Positions 11,510-20,723 of a DNA stretch of 32,356 bases are shown here, in pieces. The position numbers and the translations under genes were made by a program. Each line of letters starts with the position of its first letter. The first letter of the stretch is position 1. The DNA lies in assembly GCA_003152455.1 (NCBI GenBank), contig PMAF01000188.1, positions 9,334 through 41,689 of the forward strand. The letters are read 5' to 3'. The notes under the pieces are model-generated. The model made no database searches, was not told the origin of the DNA, and saw only the letters and a list, made by a program, of their open reading frames with translations. This DNA comes from Hyphomicrobiales bacterium (GTDB taxonomy: Bacteria > Pseudomonadota > Alphaproteobacteria > Rhizobiales > Xanthobacteraceae).

Positions 11510-12571
11510 TTATCGCACCGGCAGGAAGGTTGGGCCGACCGTGCGCACTTTTCGCTTGGCCGGATCGGTCTCGCCGGGCGCTTCCGAAATCGCTTCTGGC
11601 GCCTGGGCTGCGGGCGCCGTCGCGCGCGGATCGGGACGGATCGGCTTGCCGTCGGCACCGATGCGCGGCTGCGAAAGCCGCTTGGCGTTCTGCTCGGTGA
11701 CAATGACGTCGCCCGGCGCCACCGTGTCGTCGGTTCCGTTGACCTTGAGCGCCTCGGCCCAGCTTTCGCCCGGCCGGCGGCAGCTGCACGCCGGATTAAG
11801 CGCCTTGCGGTAGCTGAACGCCGTCGGCAGTTCGGTATAGAGCCGTCCATTGAGTGAGACCGCCTGGGTCACTTCCTCGCCGGGGTTGTGATACGTGTAG
11901 AGCGAGACCTCCGCCGCCGGACACATGTGCTGGCAGGTCTGCTCGTCGTCGCGGAACCGATCCGGCGTGGTTGCGTACGAAATCGGGAAATAGAAGCCGT
12001 CGCAGGTGCGCACGCAGATGGTGCGGAAGGTTCCGCCCATTTGGCCGGCCGGTGCCGAGAACGAGCCGCCGTTACCGCCGAACAGGCGGTCGAAGAAGCC
12101 GCCCTGCTGGCCGGCGAGCGCGGCCGAGCGGTATTGCGCGCCGCAGCCATTGTCGCCAAGCGCAACCAGCAGCGACTGCCGCTGCGCGGCGCGTTCGGTG
12201 GTGCCGCCGCTGAGTTGCTCGAGCTGGTTTTGCTGGCGCTCCAGCGCATTGCGCTGCTGATCGATCTGCCGGCTGAGGCCGCCGCACTGCGGCGGCGGAT
12301 TGCTGAAGATCGAAAAAAAGCCGGAACTCTGGCAGCCCATACGGCGCGATTGCGCGACCAGCCGGTCAACCTCGAATTGCTGACGGTTGACCGCGTCCTC
12401 GGCGCGGCGGATCTGATCGGCGCGCGCCGGGTCGCTGTTGCCGCGGTCAAGCGAAGCAAGCTGGGCCTCCAGCCGCTGGCAGGTCGGGTTCGGCGATTGC
12501 GCGAAAGCGCCGACGCACGACGCAATCGTCGTCACGGCCAACGCAGCAAGCTTGAAACCGTATCCCCTCAT
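11510..12571 (-). CDS. DUF2865 domain-containing secreted protein
   Basis: Signal peptide; CVRTCDGFYFPISYATTPDRFRDDEQTCQHMCPAAEVSLYTYHNPGEE is typical of DUF2865. Confidence 0.88.
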   Translation of the reverse strand: MRGYGFKLAALAVTTIASCVGAFAQSPNPTCQRLEAQLASLDRGNSDPARADQIRRAEDAVNRQQFEVDRLVAQSRRMGCQSSGFFSIFSNPPPQCGGLSRQIDQQRNALERQQNQLEQLSGGTTERAAQRQSLLVALGDNGCGAQYRSAALAGQQGGFFDRLFGGNGGSFSAPAGQMGGTFRTICVRTCDGFYFPISYATTPDRFRDDEQTCQHMCPAAEVSLYTYHNPGEEVTQAVSLNGRLYTELPTAFSYRKALNPACSCRRPGESWAEALKVNGTDDTVAPGDVIVTEQNAKRLSQPRIGADGKPIRPDPRATAPAAQAPEAISEAPGETDPAKRKVRTVGPTFLPVR

Positions 12572-12616
12572 GACCGGTACTCTAGCGTTAAAATCATGGG
12601 CTTGCGAGCCTCGCGC

Positions 12617-13334
12617 TCAATGCGGCTGGGCGGTCTCTGCGCGCAGATTCCATAACACGCCGGCAACGATGATCAAGGCGCCGAGCAGCACGAACATGTC
12701 GAGCCGTTCGCCGTATAACGCCCAAAAGCGCCGCCGGGTCGCTGCCGAGTAACGAAAGCGGCAGCTGGATCACCGCCATCCAGAACACGATGCCGAAGGT
12801 GGTCTCGGTCATGGTCAGCTGCTTGGGGGTGATCATGGTGATGGCGTAGCCGAATGCCGCCGCCAGCACGAGGAACGCCGCCGGATTGAAACTGGCAATG
12901 CCGGGCCGCAGGACCACCAGCACGCCGATCAGGCCGAGCACGACCACGCCGACCCGGCTCGGCGTGAGCCGCTCGTGCAGCAGCCAGACCGCGAGCAGTG
13001 CGGTCCAGCCCGGCATGGTGAATTCAAGCGCGAACACCATGGCGAGCGGCAGCATGGTGAGGCTCAGCGCCCAGGCATATTGCGAGGCGTAGTGCACGAC
13101 GTTGCGGAACAAGTTGAGCTTCATGCGGCGCGGCAGCGCGTGCACGCGCAAATTCGGGCGCACGGTCAGCAGGACGGCCAGCACCAGCAAGGCGACGCCG
13201 CTGCGGGTGGCGAGGATTTCGAAACTGCTCAAGCCGCCGCGGGCCAATTCGCGGATCGACACCGCCATGACGGAGAACGACAGCAATGCGCCGACCATCC
13301 AGAGGACGACGCGTGCGAGTTTGGAATTGGTCAC
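12617..13334 (-). pseudogene. EamA/DMT-family permease with internal deletion and frameshift
   Basis: TM-rich N-terminus (SIRELARGGLSSFEILATRSG...FALEFTMPGWTALLAVWLLHERLT) runs to GSDPAAL. The expected C-terminus YGERLDMFVLLGALIIVAGVLWNLRAETAQPH* is encoded downstream in another frame (stop at 12617-12619); intervening TM segment is missing. Confidence 0.8.
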
Positions 13335-13412
13335 GGGCTTTCGCGGATTAGTTTAAGGGCAGCGCGGACGCAGGTCGGACGCGTGCGGGTCTAGCAGGCC
13401 CGCGCGCTCGCG

Positions 13413-14048
13413 TCACTCGGCATCCGGTTGGCTCTCGGGCCGCGCTTTGTCGAAGGCCGCCAGTTTCAAGCATGCAGTCTCGGCGGCAACGATTTTCGGA
13501 AATTTGTCGAGCGGCGCCTTCAGCCGCCGCGCGTTGTACACCTGAGGCACCAGGCAAATGTCGGCGAGCGTTACATGCGCGCCGCAGGCATAGGGCGCCG
13601 GCGTAATCATCGCCTCGATCGCGGTGAAGCCTTCGATCACCCAATGGTGATACCAGGCGTCGATCTCCGGCTGCTCGTGCTTGAGTTGGCGCTTGATGTA
13701 CTGCAACGCGACCAGATTGTTGAGCGGGTGAATGTCGCAGGCGATCATCTGCGCGATGGCGCGGACTTTGGCGCGTTCGAGCGCGTCGGCCGGCAATAGC
13801 GGCGGTTCGGGATGGATGTCGTCGAGATATTCGATGATCGCCAGCGATTGGGTCAACACCTCGCCGCTGGAAAGCTCGAGTGCCGGAACCCGCATTTGCG
13901 GATTGATGGCGCGGAATTCCGGCGTGCGCTGGCGGCCGCCGTCCTTGGTCAAATGGATTGAAGCCATTTCATAAGGCAGGCCCTTGAGATTAAGCGCGAT
14001 CCGCACCCGGTAAGCGGCGGACGATCGAAAATACGTGTAGAGCTTCAT
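13413..14048 (-). CDS. maiA: Maleylacetoacetate isomerase (zeta-class GST)
   Basis: MKLYTYFRSSAAYRVRIALNLKGLPYE; QSLAIIEYLDDIHPEPPLLP; DIHPLNNL. Confidence 0.94.
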   Translation of the reverse strand: MKLYTYFRSSAAYRVRIALNLKGLPYEMASIHLTKDGGRQRTPEFRAINPQMRVPALELSSGEVLTQSLAIIEYLDDIHPEPPLLPADALERAKVRAIAQMIACDIHPLNNLVALQYIKRQLKHEQPEIDAWYHHWVIEGFTAIEAMITPAPYACGAHVTLADICLVPQVYNARRLKAPLDKFPKIVAAETACLKLAAFDKARPESQPDAE

Positions 14049-14186
14049 GGTCGCTATCCACCCGGCAAAGCCAACGTCACGGGCAATTTACCTGCAGTTG
14101 GATCAGTTGGCGATATCGTCCTGAGGGCCGCGGCCGCCGCATTGCCGTGGTAGGCTATTTGCGCACGTTTGCGAAGGTGTGACGGC

Positions 14187-15140
14187 ATGACCGCTAAGGG
14201 TTTCGCATCCACCGAAGACACGGCCGAGAAGAAGGTCTCGTTCGAGCCGATCGGTTCCGGACTTTACGCCTACACCGCCGAGGGCGATCCCAATTCCGGC
14301 GTTATCGTCGGCGACGACGGCGTCATGGTCGTCGACGCGCAGCCGACGCCGGCAGCGGCCAACGAGTTGATCGCGCGCGTTGCCAAGATCACCGATAAGC
14401 CGATCCAATATGTTCTGCTCACGCACTATCACGCGGTGCGGACGCTTGGCGCCGCGGCTTTCACGGGCGTCGAGATTTATGCGTCCGACGCCACGCGCGG
14501 CCTGATTGCCGAGCGCGGCAAGCAGGACATGGAGTCCGAGATCGGCCGCTTCCCGCGCCTGTTCCGCGCCGCGGAAACGATTGCCGGCCTGACTTGGCCG
14601 ACTGTCACCTTCCCCGACCAGATCTCGGTCTGGCTCGGCCGGCGCGAAGTCCGCATCATGCATATCGGGCGCGGCCACACGGCCGGCGACGTCATCGCGG
14701 TGGTGCCCGATGCGGGCGTGGTGTTCTCGGGCGATCTGGTCGAATACAAATCCGCCTGCTATTGCGGCGACGCGCATTTCACCGATTGGCTGGCGACCCT
14801 CGACAATCTCGCCGAGATGCGGGCCGTTGCGATGGTGCCCGGGCGCGGCGCCGCGCTCACCACGCCGCAGATGGTGGCGGAAGGCATCGCGCTCACCAGC
14901 GACTTCATCGCGACGTTATACGGCTCGGTGAGCGAGAGTGTCGCCAAGGGCCGGTCGCTGAAAGACGCCTTCGACTTCGCGCGTTTGGCCATGGACCCGA
15001 AATTCAAGACTTTCGGGCTCTACGAGCACTGCCTGCCGTTCAACGTCGTACGCGCCTATGACGAGGCGCGCGGTACCGAATGGCCGGTGATTTGGACCGC
15101 CGAGCGCGACCGCGAATTGTGGACCGCGCTGCAGGGCTGA
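14187..15140 (+). CDS. MBL-fold metallo-hydrolase
   Basis: LTHYHAVRTLGAAAF, GRGHTAGDVIAVVPDAGVVFSGDLVEY: metallo-beta-lactamase-fold motifs; MTAKGFAST start. Confidence 0.85.
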   Translation: MTAKGFASTEDTAEKKVSFEPIGSGLYAYTAEGDPNSGVIVGDDGVMVVDAQPTPAAANELIARVAKITDKPIQYVLLTHYHAVRTLGAAAFTGVEIYASDATRGLIAERGKQDMESEIGRFPRLFRAAETIAGLTWPTVTFPDQISVWLGRREVRIMHIGRGHTAGDVIAVVPDAGVVFSGDLVEYKSACYCGDAHFTDWLATLDNLAEMRAVAMVPGRGAALTTPQMVAEGIALTSDFIATLYGSVSESVAKGRSLKDAFDFARLAMDPKFKTFGLYEHCLPFNVVRAYDEARGTEWPVIWTAERDRELWTALQG

Positions 15141-15144
15141 CGGT

Positions 15145-15453
15145 TTAGCGCGCGCAGACGATGGCGACGAGGTTGCAATTGCTGTCGCGGCAACCGCTCG
15201 AGCCGCCGGTCGGGATCGCGCCGGTGATGTCGTTGCGGTCGACCTTGCGATACGACGCGGCCGACGCGAACTGGTGCGTCCTGCAATAGGCGTTAGCCGC
15301 CGCCGCACCGCATTTGTCGCCGGAGGCCAGGCAGCGGTCGATGCCGTAACCGTCGCCGTCATTGGCGATGATGAACATGCGCCGTTCGGCTTGTGCAGAG
15401 GTCGCAAGGCAAACGCAGAGAAGGGCGGCAAAGCCGGCCGGAAGGGTACGCAT
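15145..15453 (-). CDS. Small Cys-rich secreted hypothetical protein
   Basis: Signal peptide MRTLPAGFAALLCVCLATSAQA; mature region with several Cys (RCLASGDKCG, YCRTH, GCRDSNCNLVAIVCAR). Confidence 0.75.
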   Translation of the reverse strand: MRTLPAGFAALLCVCLATSAQAERRMFIIANDGDGYGIDRCLASGDKCGAAAANAYCRTHQFASAASYRKVDRNDITGAIPTGGSSGCRDSNCNLVAIVCAR

Positions 15454-15517
15454 GACAAAGCCCGCGATTTTGGAAGCGCCAGCCCCGGCGCTGATCTCTA
15501 GAATGCAGTCAAAATCG

Positions 15518-15533
15518 TTAAGGGCCGTTTAAC
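15518..15533. promoter_or_regulatory. Candidate CtrA-type binding site TTAA-N7-TTAAC
   Basis: Sequence TTAAGGGCCGTTTAAC exactly matches the alphaproteobacterial CtrA consensus spacing; intergenic. Confidence 0.5.
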
Positions 15534-15606
15534 CCTAGCGGGCCGGCCCGGGCGGGCCTTGACGGTGTCGGCGCAACGCATCATTGTGCGCCCGTCATGA
15601 ACGGCC

Positions 15607-15614
15607 TTAACCAT
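15607..15614. promoter_or_regulatory. Candidate CtrA-type half site TTAACCAT
   Basis: Exact 8-mer in the same intergenic region as the 15518 site. Confidence 0.35.
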
Positions 15615-15730
15615 ATCTGCCGCATTTGCCGCGAGATTATTCGCTAGCGCACGACGCTGGCTGCGGCCGTCTTTTCTCCACCGAGATAAAGCAACGCCCG
15701 GGGCCAGCAGGCGCCGAGGAACGTTTGCAC

Positions 15731-17281
15731 ATGGAGCTCAAGCTCTACGATACGCTGACGCGCGAGAAGCGGGTGTTTACACCGATCGATCCTGCGCGTG
15801 TGCGCATGTATGTGTGCGGGCCGACGGTCTACGACTTCGCCCATATCGGCAATGCGCGTCCGGTCATCGTGTTCGACGTGCTATTCCGCCTGTTGCGCCA
15901 CATCTACGGCGCGGACCACGTCACTTATGTGCGCAACGTCACTGACGTCGACGATAAGATCAACGCGCGCGCGGCCGAACGCGGCATCTCGATTCAGGAG
16001 TTGACGAAGACCACCTACGACAATTTCAAGTCAGACGTCGAATCGCTCGGCTGCCTGCCGCCGACCATCGAGCCGCGTGCGACCGAGCATATCGAGCCGA
16101 TGAAAGTGCTGATCGAGCGCCTGGTAAAAAGCGGCCACGCCTATGTGGCCGAAGACAATGTGCTGTTCAACGTGCCGTCGATGCCGGACTACGGCAAGCT
16201 TTCGAAGCGGCCGCTGGACGAGATGATTGCCGGCGCGCGGGTCGAGGTCGCGCCCTACAAGAAAGATCCAACCGATTTCGTGCTGTGGAAGCCGTCAAAG
16301 CCAGGCGAGCCAAGCTGGCCGTCGCCGGCCGGCATCAAGACGCTGGGCCGGCCCGGCTGGCACATCGAGTGCTCGGCCATGGCCTGGAAGCATCTCGGCG
16401 AAACTTTCGACATTCATGGCGGCGGCATCGATCTGGTGTTTCCCCATCACGAGAACGAACTCGCGCAGTCGCGTTGCGTCTTCCACACGCCGGTGATGGC
16501 GAATTACTGGATGCACAACGGCTTCCTGCAGGTGGAAGGCGAGAAGATGTCGAAGAGCCTCGGCAACTTCTTCACGATCCGCGATCTATTAAAAATGTGG
16601 CCGGGCGATGTACTTCGTTTGCAAATGCTAATGACGCATTATCGTCAGCCGATAGATTGGAAAGAAACGAGCTCTCAATTAGCTATGAATGAGTTGGAAG
16701 AATGGAGCGATTTGCTGCAAAGCGTTTACACTTTCAAGAACGAAAAGGAGCCCACGGCCGTTGCCGAGGCCCTACAAGACGATTTGAACACACCTAATGC
16801 AATTTCAGCATTGCGAGAGCTTTTTATCAAAGCCAAAAAAGGGCACCTCGAAGAGCAGTTAGTGTTTGCGGCGAACTGTAAGATTCTTGGATTTAAGAAT
16901 CTTGATAAGCCGGGGTATTTTAGGTTTGGTGTCTCGGCCTTGAACATTGGCGCCGCGAACTTATTCAAATACGAGAAAGACGTTCAGAGATTGCGGGCTG
17001 CGTACGCAAACAATGAGCCTGCTATTGTAAGAGATCAATTGCTGTCGAATATCCGACGTGACGATTTGGATCTTGACGTGAATCGAAGCGGTGATTTCAC
17101 CCTTGTTCGGGGAGATCGAACATCGCTCAACGCAAAGATTGAAGAATTAGTTGAAGCGCGCACTGCCGCTCGCAAGGCCAAAGACTTCAAGGAGTCCGAT
17201 CGGATTCGCGACGAACTCGCCGCCATGGGCATCGTGCTTAAGGATTTGAAGGACGGCACCACCTGGGAGGTCGCCCGATGA
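15731..17281 (+). CDS. cysS: Cysteinyl-tRNA synthetase
   Basis: [16 protein letters not shown] (HIGH), [34 protein letters not shown] (KMSKS); start set at MELKLYDT. Confidence 0.95.
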   Translation: MELKLYDTLTREKRVFTPIDPARVRMYVCGPTVYDFAHIGNARPVIVFDVLFRLLRHIYGADHVTYVRNVTDVDDKINARAAERGISIQELTKTTYDNFKSDVESLGCLPPTIEPRATEHIEPMKVLIERLVKSGHAYVAEDNVLFNVPSMPDYGKLSKRPLDEMIAGARVEVAPYKKDPTDFVLWKPSKPGEPSWPSPAGIKTLGRPGWHIECSAMAWKHLGETFDIHGGGIDLVFPHHENELAQSRCVFHTPVMANYWMHNGFLQVEGEKMSKSLGNFFTIRDLLKMWPGDVLRLQMLMTHYRQPIDWKETSSQLAMNELEEWSDLLQSVYTFKNEKEPTAVAEALQDDLNTPNAISALRELFIKAKKGHLEEQLVFAANCKILGFKNLDKPGYFRFGVSALNIGAANLFKYEKDVQRLRAAYANNEPAIVRDQLLSNIRRDDLDLDVNRSGDFTLVRGDRTSLNAKIEELVEARTAARKAKDFKESDRIRDELAAMGIVLKDLKDGTTWEVAR

Positions 17282-17784
17282 GCGCGCAGGCGCATCCCAA
17301 GCTCGCTTTGCGGCCGTTCTTGCCGACGGACGTTCCGCTGCTCGCGGAAATCTTCCGCGCCAGCATCGAGCAATTGACCGGCGACGATTATTCCGAAGCG
17401 CAGCAAAAAGCTTGGGCCTCTGCCGCCGATGACGAGGCCGCTTTTGCCAAAAGGCTAAGCAGCGGACTGACGCTGGTGGCGACCCTTTCCGGCTCGCCGG
17501 TCGGCTTCGCCGCGCTCGCTTCCGGCAACAAGATTGACCTGCTCTACGTTCACCCGGCCGCGGCAGGGCAGCGCGTTGCCGCCATGCTGATCGACGCCCT
17601 GGAAAAGCTCGCGGGCGGCCGCGGCGCGCCTCTGCTGACGGTCGATGCCAGCGACAGCGCGCGCGGCTTCTTCGAGAAACGCGGCTACGTCGCCCAGCAG
17701 CGTAACACCGTATTGGCCGGCGGCGAATGGCTGGCCAACACCACGCTTCACAAACAACTTGCCGCCAAGCGGGAGGCCTCATGA
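17278..17784 (+). CDS. GNAT family N-acetyltransferase
   Basis: [24 protein letters not shown]...[19 protein letters not shown] acetyl-CoA binding pattern; ATGA overlap with cysS. Confidence 0.88.
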   Translation: MSAQAHPKLALRPFLPTDVPLLAEIFRASIEQLTGDDYSEAQQKAWASAADDEAAFAKRLSSGLTLVATLSGSPVGFAALASGNKIDLLYVHPAAAGQRVAAMLIDALEKLAGGRGAPLLTVDASDSARGFFEKRGYVAQQRNTVLAGGEWLANTTLHKQLAAKREAS

Positions 17785-17897
17785 CAAAGCCGGACACACC
17801 GTTTCCGCGTCACTGGCTCTATTACATCGCGCTCAAATACGGCGTGTTGATCGTCGCGATCCTTATCGCGATTTACGTCGTGTATCGGATGACGTGA
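17781..17897 (+). CDS. 38-aa single-TM micro-protein
   Basis: [42 protein letters not shown] overlap with the GNAT stop; hydrophobic helix. Confidence 0.6.
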   Translation: MTKPDTPFPRHWLYYIALKYGVLIVAILIAIYVVYRMT

Positions 17898-17901
17898 TGC
17901 A

Positions 17902-17982
17902 ATGAAACGGCACCACATCATCATTGCAGTCGTAGCGGTTGTCATTGCCGTCGCGTTGGCTTCGAACCACTACCTTTGGTAA
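17902..17982 (+). CDS. 26-aa hydrophobic micro-protein
   Basis: MKRHHIIIAVVAVVIAVALASNHYLW; between the previous micro-ORF and cimA. Confidence 0.45.
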   Translation: MKRHHIIIAVVAVVIAVALASNHYLW

Positions 17983-17987
17983 ACGCC

Positions 17988-19583
17988 ATGGCTCGCGAAC
18001 GCCTCTATCTGTTCGACACCACGCTGCGCGACGGCGCGCAGACCAACGGCGTCGATTTCACGCTCGCCGACAAGCTGGCGATCGCGGCCATGCTCGACGA
18101 TCTCGGCATCGACTATGTCGAAGGCGGCTACCCGGGCGCCAATCCGACCGACACCGAACTGTTCGGTACGGACCGCAAATTCGACACCACCTTCACGGCC
18201 TTTGGCATGACGCGGCGTCCCGGTCGCTCGGCTTCGAACGATCCGGGGCTCGCTGCGCTGCTCGAGGCCAAGGCCGATGCCATTTGCTTTGTCGCCAAGG
18301 CCTGGGACTACCATGTGCGCGTCGCACTCGAGACGACGGAGGAAGAAAACCTTGCCTCGATCAGCGACAGCGTGCGCGCCGCCAAGGCCAAGGGCCGCGA
18401 AGTGCTGCTCGACTGCGAGCATTTCTTCGCCGGCTACAAGGCAAATTCAAAATACGCGCTGGCCTGCGCCAAGGCGGCTTACGACGAGGGCGCGCGCTGG
18501 GTCGTGCTGTGCGACACCAATGGCGGCACGCTGCCGCATGAGATCGAAACGATCGTCGGCGAGGTATGCAAGGTCATTCCCGGCGATCATGTCGGCATTC
18601 ATGCCCATAACGACACCGAACAGGCGGTGGCCAATTCGTTCGCCGCCGTGCGCGCCGGCGCGCGCCAGATCCAGGGCACGCTCAACGGGCTGGGCGAGCG
18701 CTGCGGCAACGCCAACCTGGTGTCGATCATCCCGACGCTCAAGCTCAAGCCGGAATATTCGGATACGTTCGAGATCGGCGTCTCCGACGCACAACTCAAA
18801 AAGCTGGCCCTGGTCTCGCACGCGCTCGACGAGCGGCTCAACCGCGGCTCCAACCGGCACGCGCCATATGTGGGCGAGAGCGCTTTCGCCACCAAGGCCG
18901 GCATTCATGCCTCAGCGATCGCCAAGGATCCGGCGACCTATGAGCACGTGGCGCCGGAGACCGTCGGCAACAAGCGCAAGGTGCTGGTGTCGGAGCAGGC
19001 CGGCAAATCCAACATTCTGGCCGAGCTGGAACGCGTCGGCATAAAGGCCGACAAGGACGATCCGCGCATCGGCCGCCTGCTGGAGATAGTCAAGGAGCGC
19101 GAGACCGCGGGCTACGCCTACGAGGCAGCCGATGCGTCGTTCGAAATGCTGGCGCGCCGCACGCTCGGCACGGTGCCGAATTATTTCGACGTCACCCAGT
19201 TTGACGTCAATGTCGAGCAGCGCAACGACGCCAAGGGCGAGCGCGTCACGGTGACGCTGGCCGTGGTGAAGGTGCGGGTCGGCGCCGACAACATGATTTC
19301 GGCGGCGGAAGGCAACGGCCCGGTCAACGCGCTCGATCGCGCGCTGCGCAAGGACCTCGGCCAATACCAGAAATACATCGATGGCTTGAAGCTGACCGAT
19401 TACCGCGTGCGTATCCTCAATTCCGGCACCGAGGCGGTGACGCGCGTGCTGATCGAGAGCGAGGACGAAAACGGCGATCGCTGGACGACCATCGGCGTGT
19501 CGCCCAATATCATCGACGCCTCATTCCAGGCCTTGATGGATTCCATCATTTATAAGCTGGTGAAATCCGGCGCCCCGGCGTGA
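17988..19583 (+). CDS. cimA: Citramalate synthase
   Basis: LYLFDTTLRDGAQTNGVDFTLADKLAIAAMLDDLGIDYVEGGYPGANPTD; HNDTEQAVANS; C-terminal LeuA-dimer-type domain. Confidence 0.94.
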   Translation: MARERLYLFDTTLRDGAQTNGVDFTLADKLAIAAMLDDLGIDYVEGGYPGANPTDTELFGTDRKFDTTFTAFGMTRRPGRSASNDPGLAALLEAKADAICFVAKAWDYHVRVALETTEEENLASISDSVRAAKAKGREVLLDCEHFFAGYKANSKYALACAKAAYDEGARWVVLCDTNGGTLPHEIETIVGEVCKVIPGDHVGIHAHNDTEQAVANSFAAVRAGARQIQGTLNGLGERCGNANLVSIIPTLKLKPEYSDTFEIGVSDAQLKKLALVSHALDERLNRGSNRHAPYVGESAFATKAGIHASAIAKDPATYEHVAPETVGNKRKVLVSEQAGKSNILAELERVGIKADKDDPRIGRLLEIVKERETAGYAYEAADASFEMLARRTLGTVPNYFDVTQFDVNVEQRNDAKGERVTVTLAVVKVRVGADNMISAAEGNGPVNALDRALRKDLGQYQKYIDGLKLTDYRVRILNSGTEAVTRVLIESEDENGDRWTTIGVSPNIIDASFQALMDSIIYKLVKSGAPA

Positions 19584-19595
19584 GATAATTCCGCC

Positions 19596-19979
19596 ATGAT
19601 CGACCACATCTCGATTGCCGTCCGCGATCTTAAGGCGGGGGAGCGCTTCTACACCGCTTTGCTTGTCACGCTCGGCATGACCAAGTTGCGCGAATGGCCG
19701 GACGCTGCGATCGGCTACGGCAAGAAATATCCCGAGTTCTGGATCAACCGCCGCACGGATATGGCGCCCATCGGTGCCGACAGCGGCGTCCACATCTGCT
19801 TGCGCGCGAGCGATGCCGCCATGGTCGATGCCTTCCATGCCGCCGCGCTCGCCGGCGGCGGCAGCTCTGACGGCGCGCCGGGCTTTCGCGCGCAATATCA
19901 CGAGAACTATTACGCCGCCTTCATCCGCGATCCGGACGGCAACCGCATTGAGGCGGTGACCTTCGTCGGCAAGAATTAG
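19596..19979 (+). CDS. VOC family (glyoxalase-like) protein
   Basis: MIDHISIAVRDLKAGERFYTALL; YYAAFIRDPDGNRIEAVTF. Confidence 0.92.
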   Translation: MIDHISIAVRDLKAGERFYTALLVTLGMTKLREWPDAAIGYGKKYPEFWINRRTDMAPIGADSGVHICLRASDAAMVDAFHAAALAGGGSSDGAPGFRAQYHENYYAAFIRDPDGNRIEAVTFVGKN

Positions 19980-20603
19980 CTACAGATGTTCAACCTCGGC
20001 CGCTGTCATCGTCTTGCCCGCCCCGGGCGCCGCGTCCGCCGCCTTTTGCAACATCGGCAGGATTTCCTCGACCCCGTCGGCGACCAGCAGGTCGAAGTTC
20101 AGATCGCCGCGGATGAATTCCAGCGCCTTCATGTGATCGAGCAGGGCGCAAAGCGGCTGCCAAAAACCTTGGATATTGGCGAGCAGGATGGGCTTCTTGT
20201 GGCGCCCGAGCTGCGCCCAGGTCATTTGCTCGACGATTTCCTCCAGCGTGCCGACCCCGCCGGGCAATGCAACGAAGGCGTCCGCCATCTCGAACATCTT
20301 GCGTTTGCGCTCGTGCATGTCGCGGGTGACGATCAGCCCCTGCGTGTCTTTCATGGCGTGTTCGCGCGCCAACAGGAATTCAGGGATGATGCCGGTAACC
20401 TCGCCGCCATGATGCAGCACGGCTTGCGCCAACTCGCCCATGATGCCGACGGCGCCGCCGCCGAAGACCAGGCCGATGCCGTTCTTGGCCAGGATCGTGC
20501 CGAATGCGCGGGCGGCCTCCACAAAGGCCGGATCGATGCCCGGCCCGGAACCGCAATAGACGCAGATTTTTCGGATTTTGCTGGGATTTTCTCGTTCCCT
20601 CAT
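19980..20603 (-). CDS. LOG family protein (TIGR00730-type)
   Basis: ICVYCGSGPGIDPAFVEAA; GLVFGGGAVGIMGELAQ; MHERKRKMFEMADAFVALPGGVGTLEEIVEQMTWAQLG; start set at MRERENPSKIRK. Confidence 0.93.
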   Translation of the reverse strand: MRERENPSKIRKICVYCGSGPGIDPAFVEAARAFGTILAKNGIGLVFGGGAVGIMGELAQAVLHHGGEVTGIIPEFLLAREHAMKDTQGLIVTRDMHERKRKMFEMADAFVALPGGVGTLEEIVEQMTWAQLGRHKKPILLANIQGFWQPLCALLDHMKALEFIRGDLNFDLLVADGVEEILPMLQKAADAAPGAGKTMTAAEVEHL

Positions 20604-20723
20604 GGCCATGCATGTGCATCGCGCCCATGGCATCGTCAAGGCGGCGGCCGGAAAATACCGGCTGCGCATAGCCAATAGGGCGGGGTGATTACGGGCGAGA
20701 ATCCTCCTATATGAGGGCCCTGA

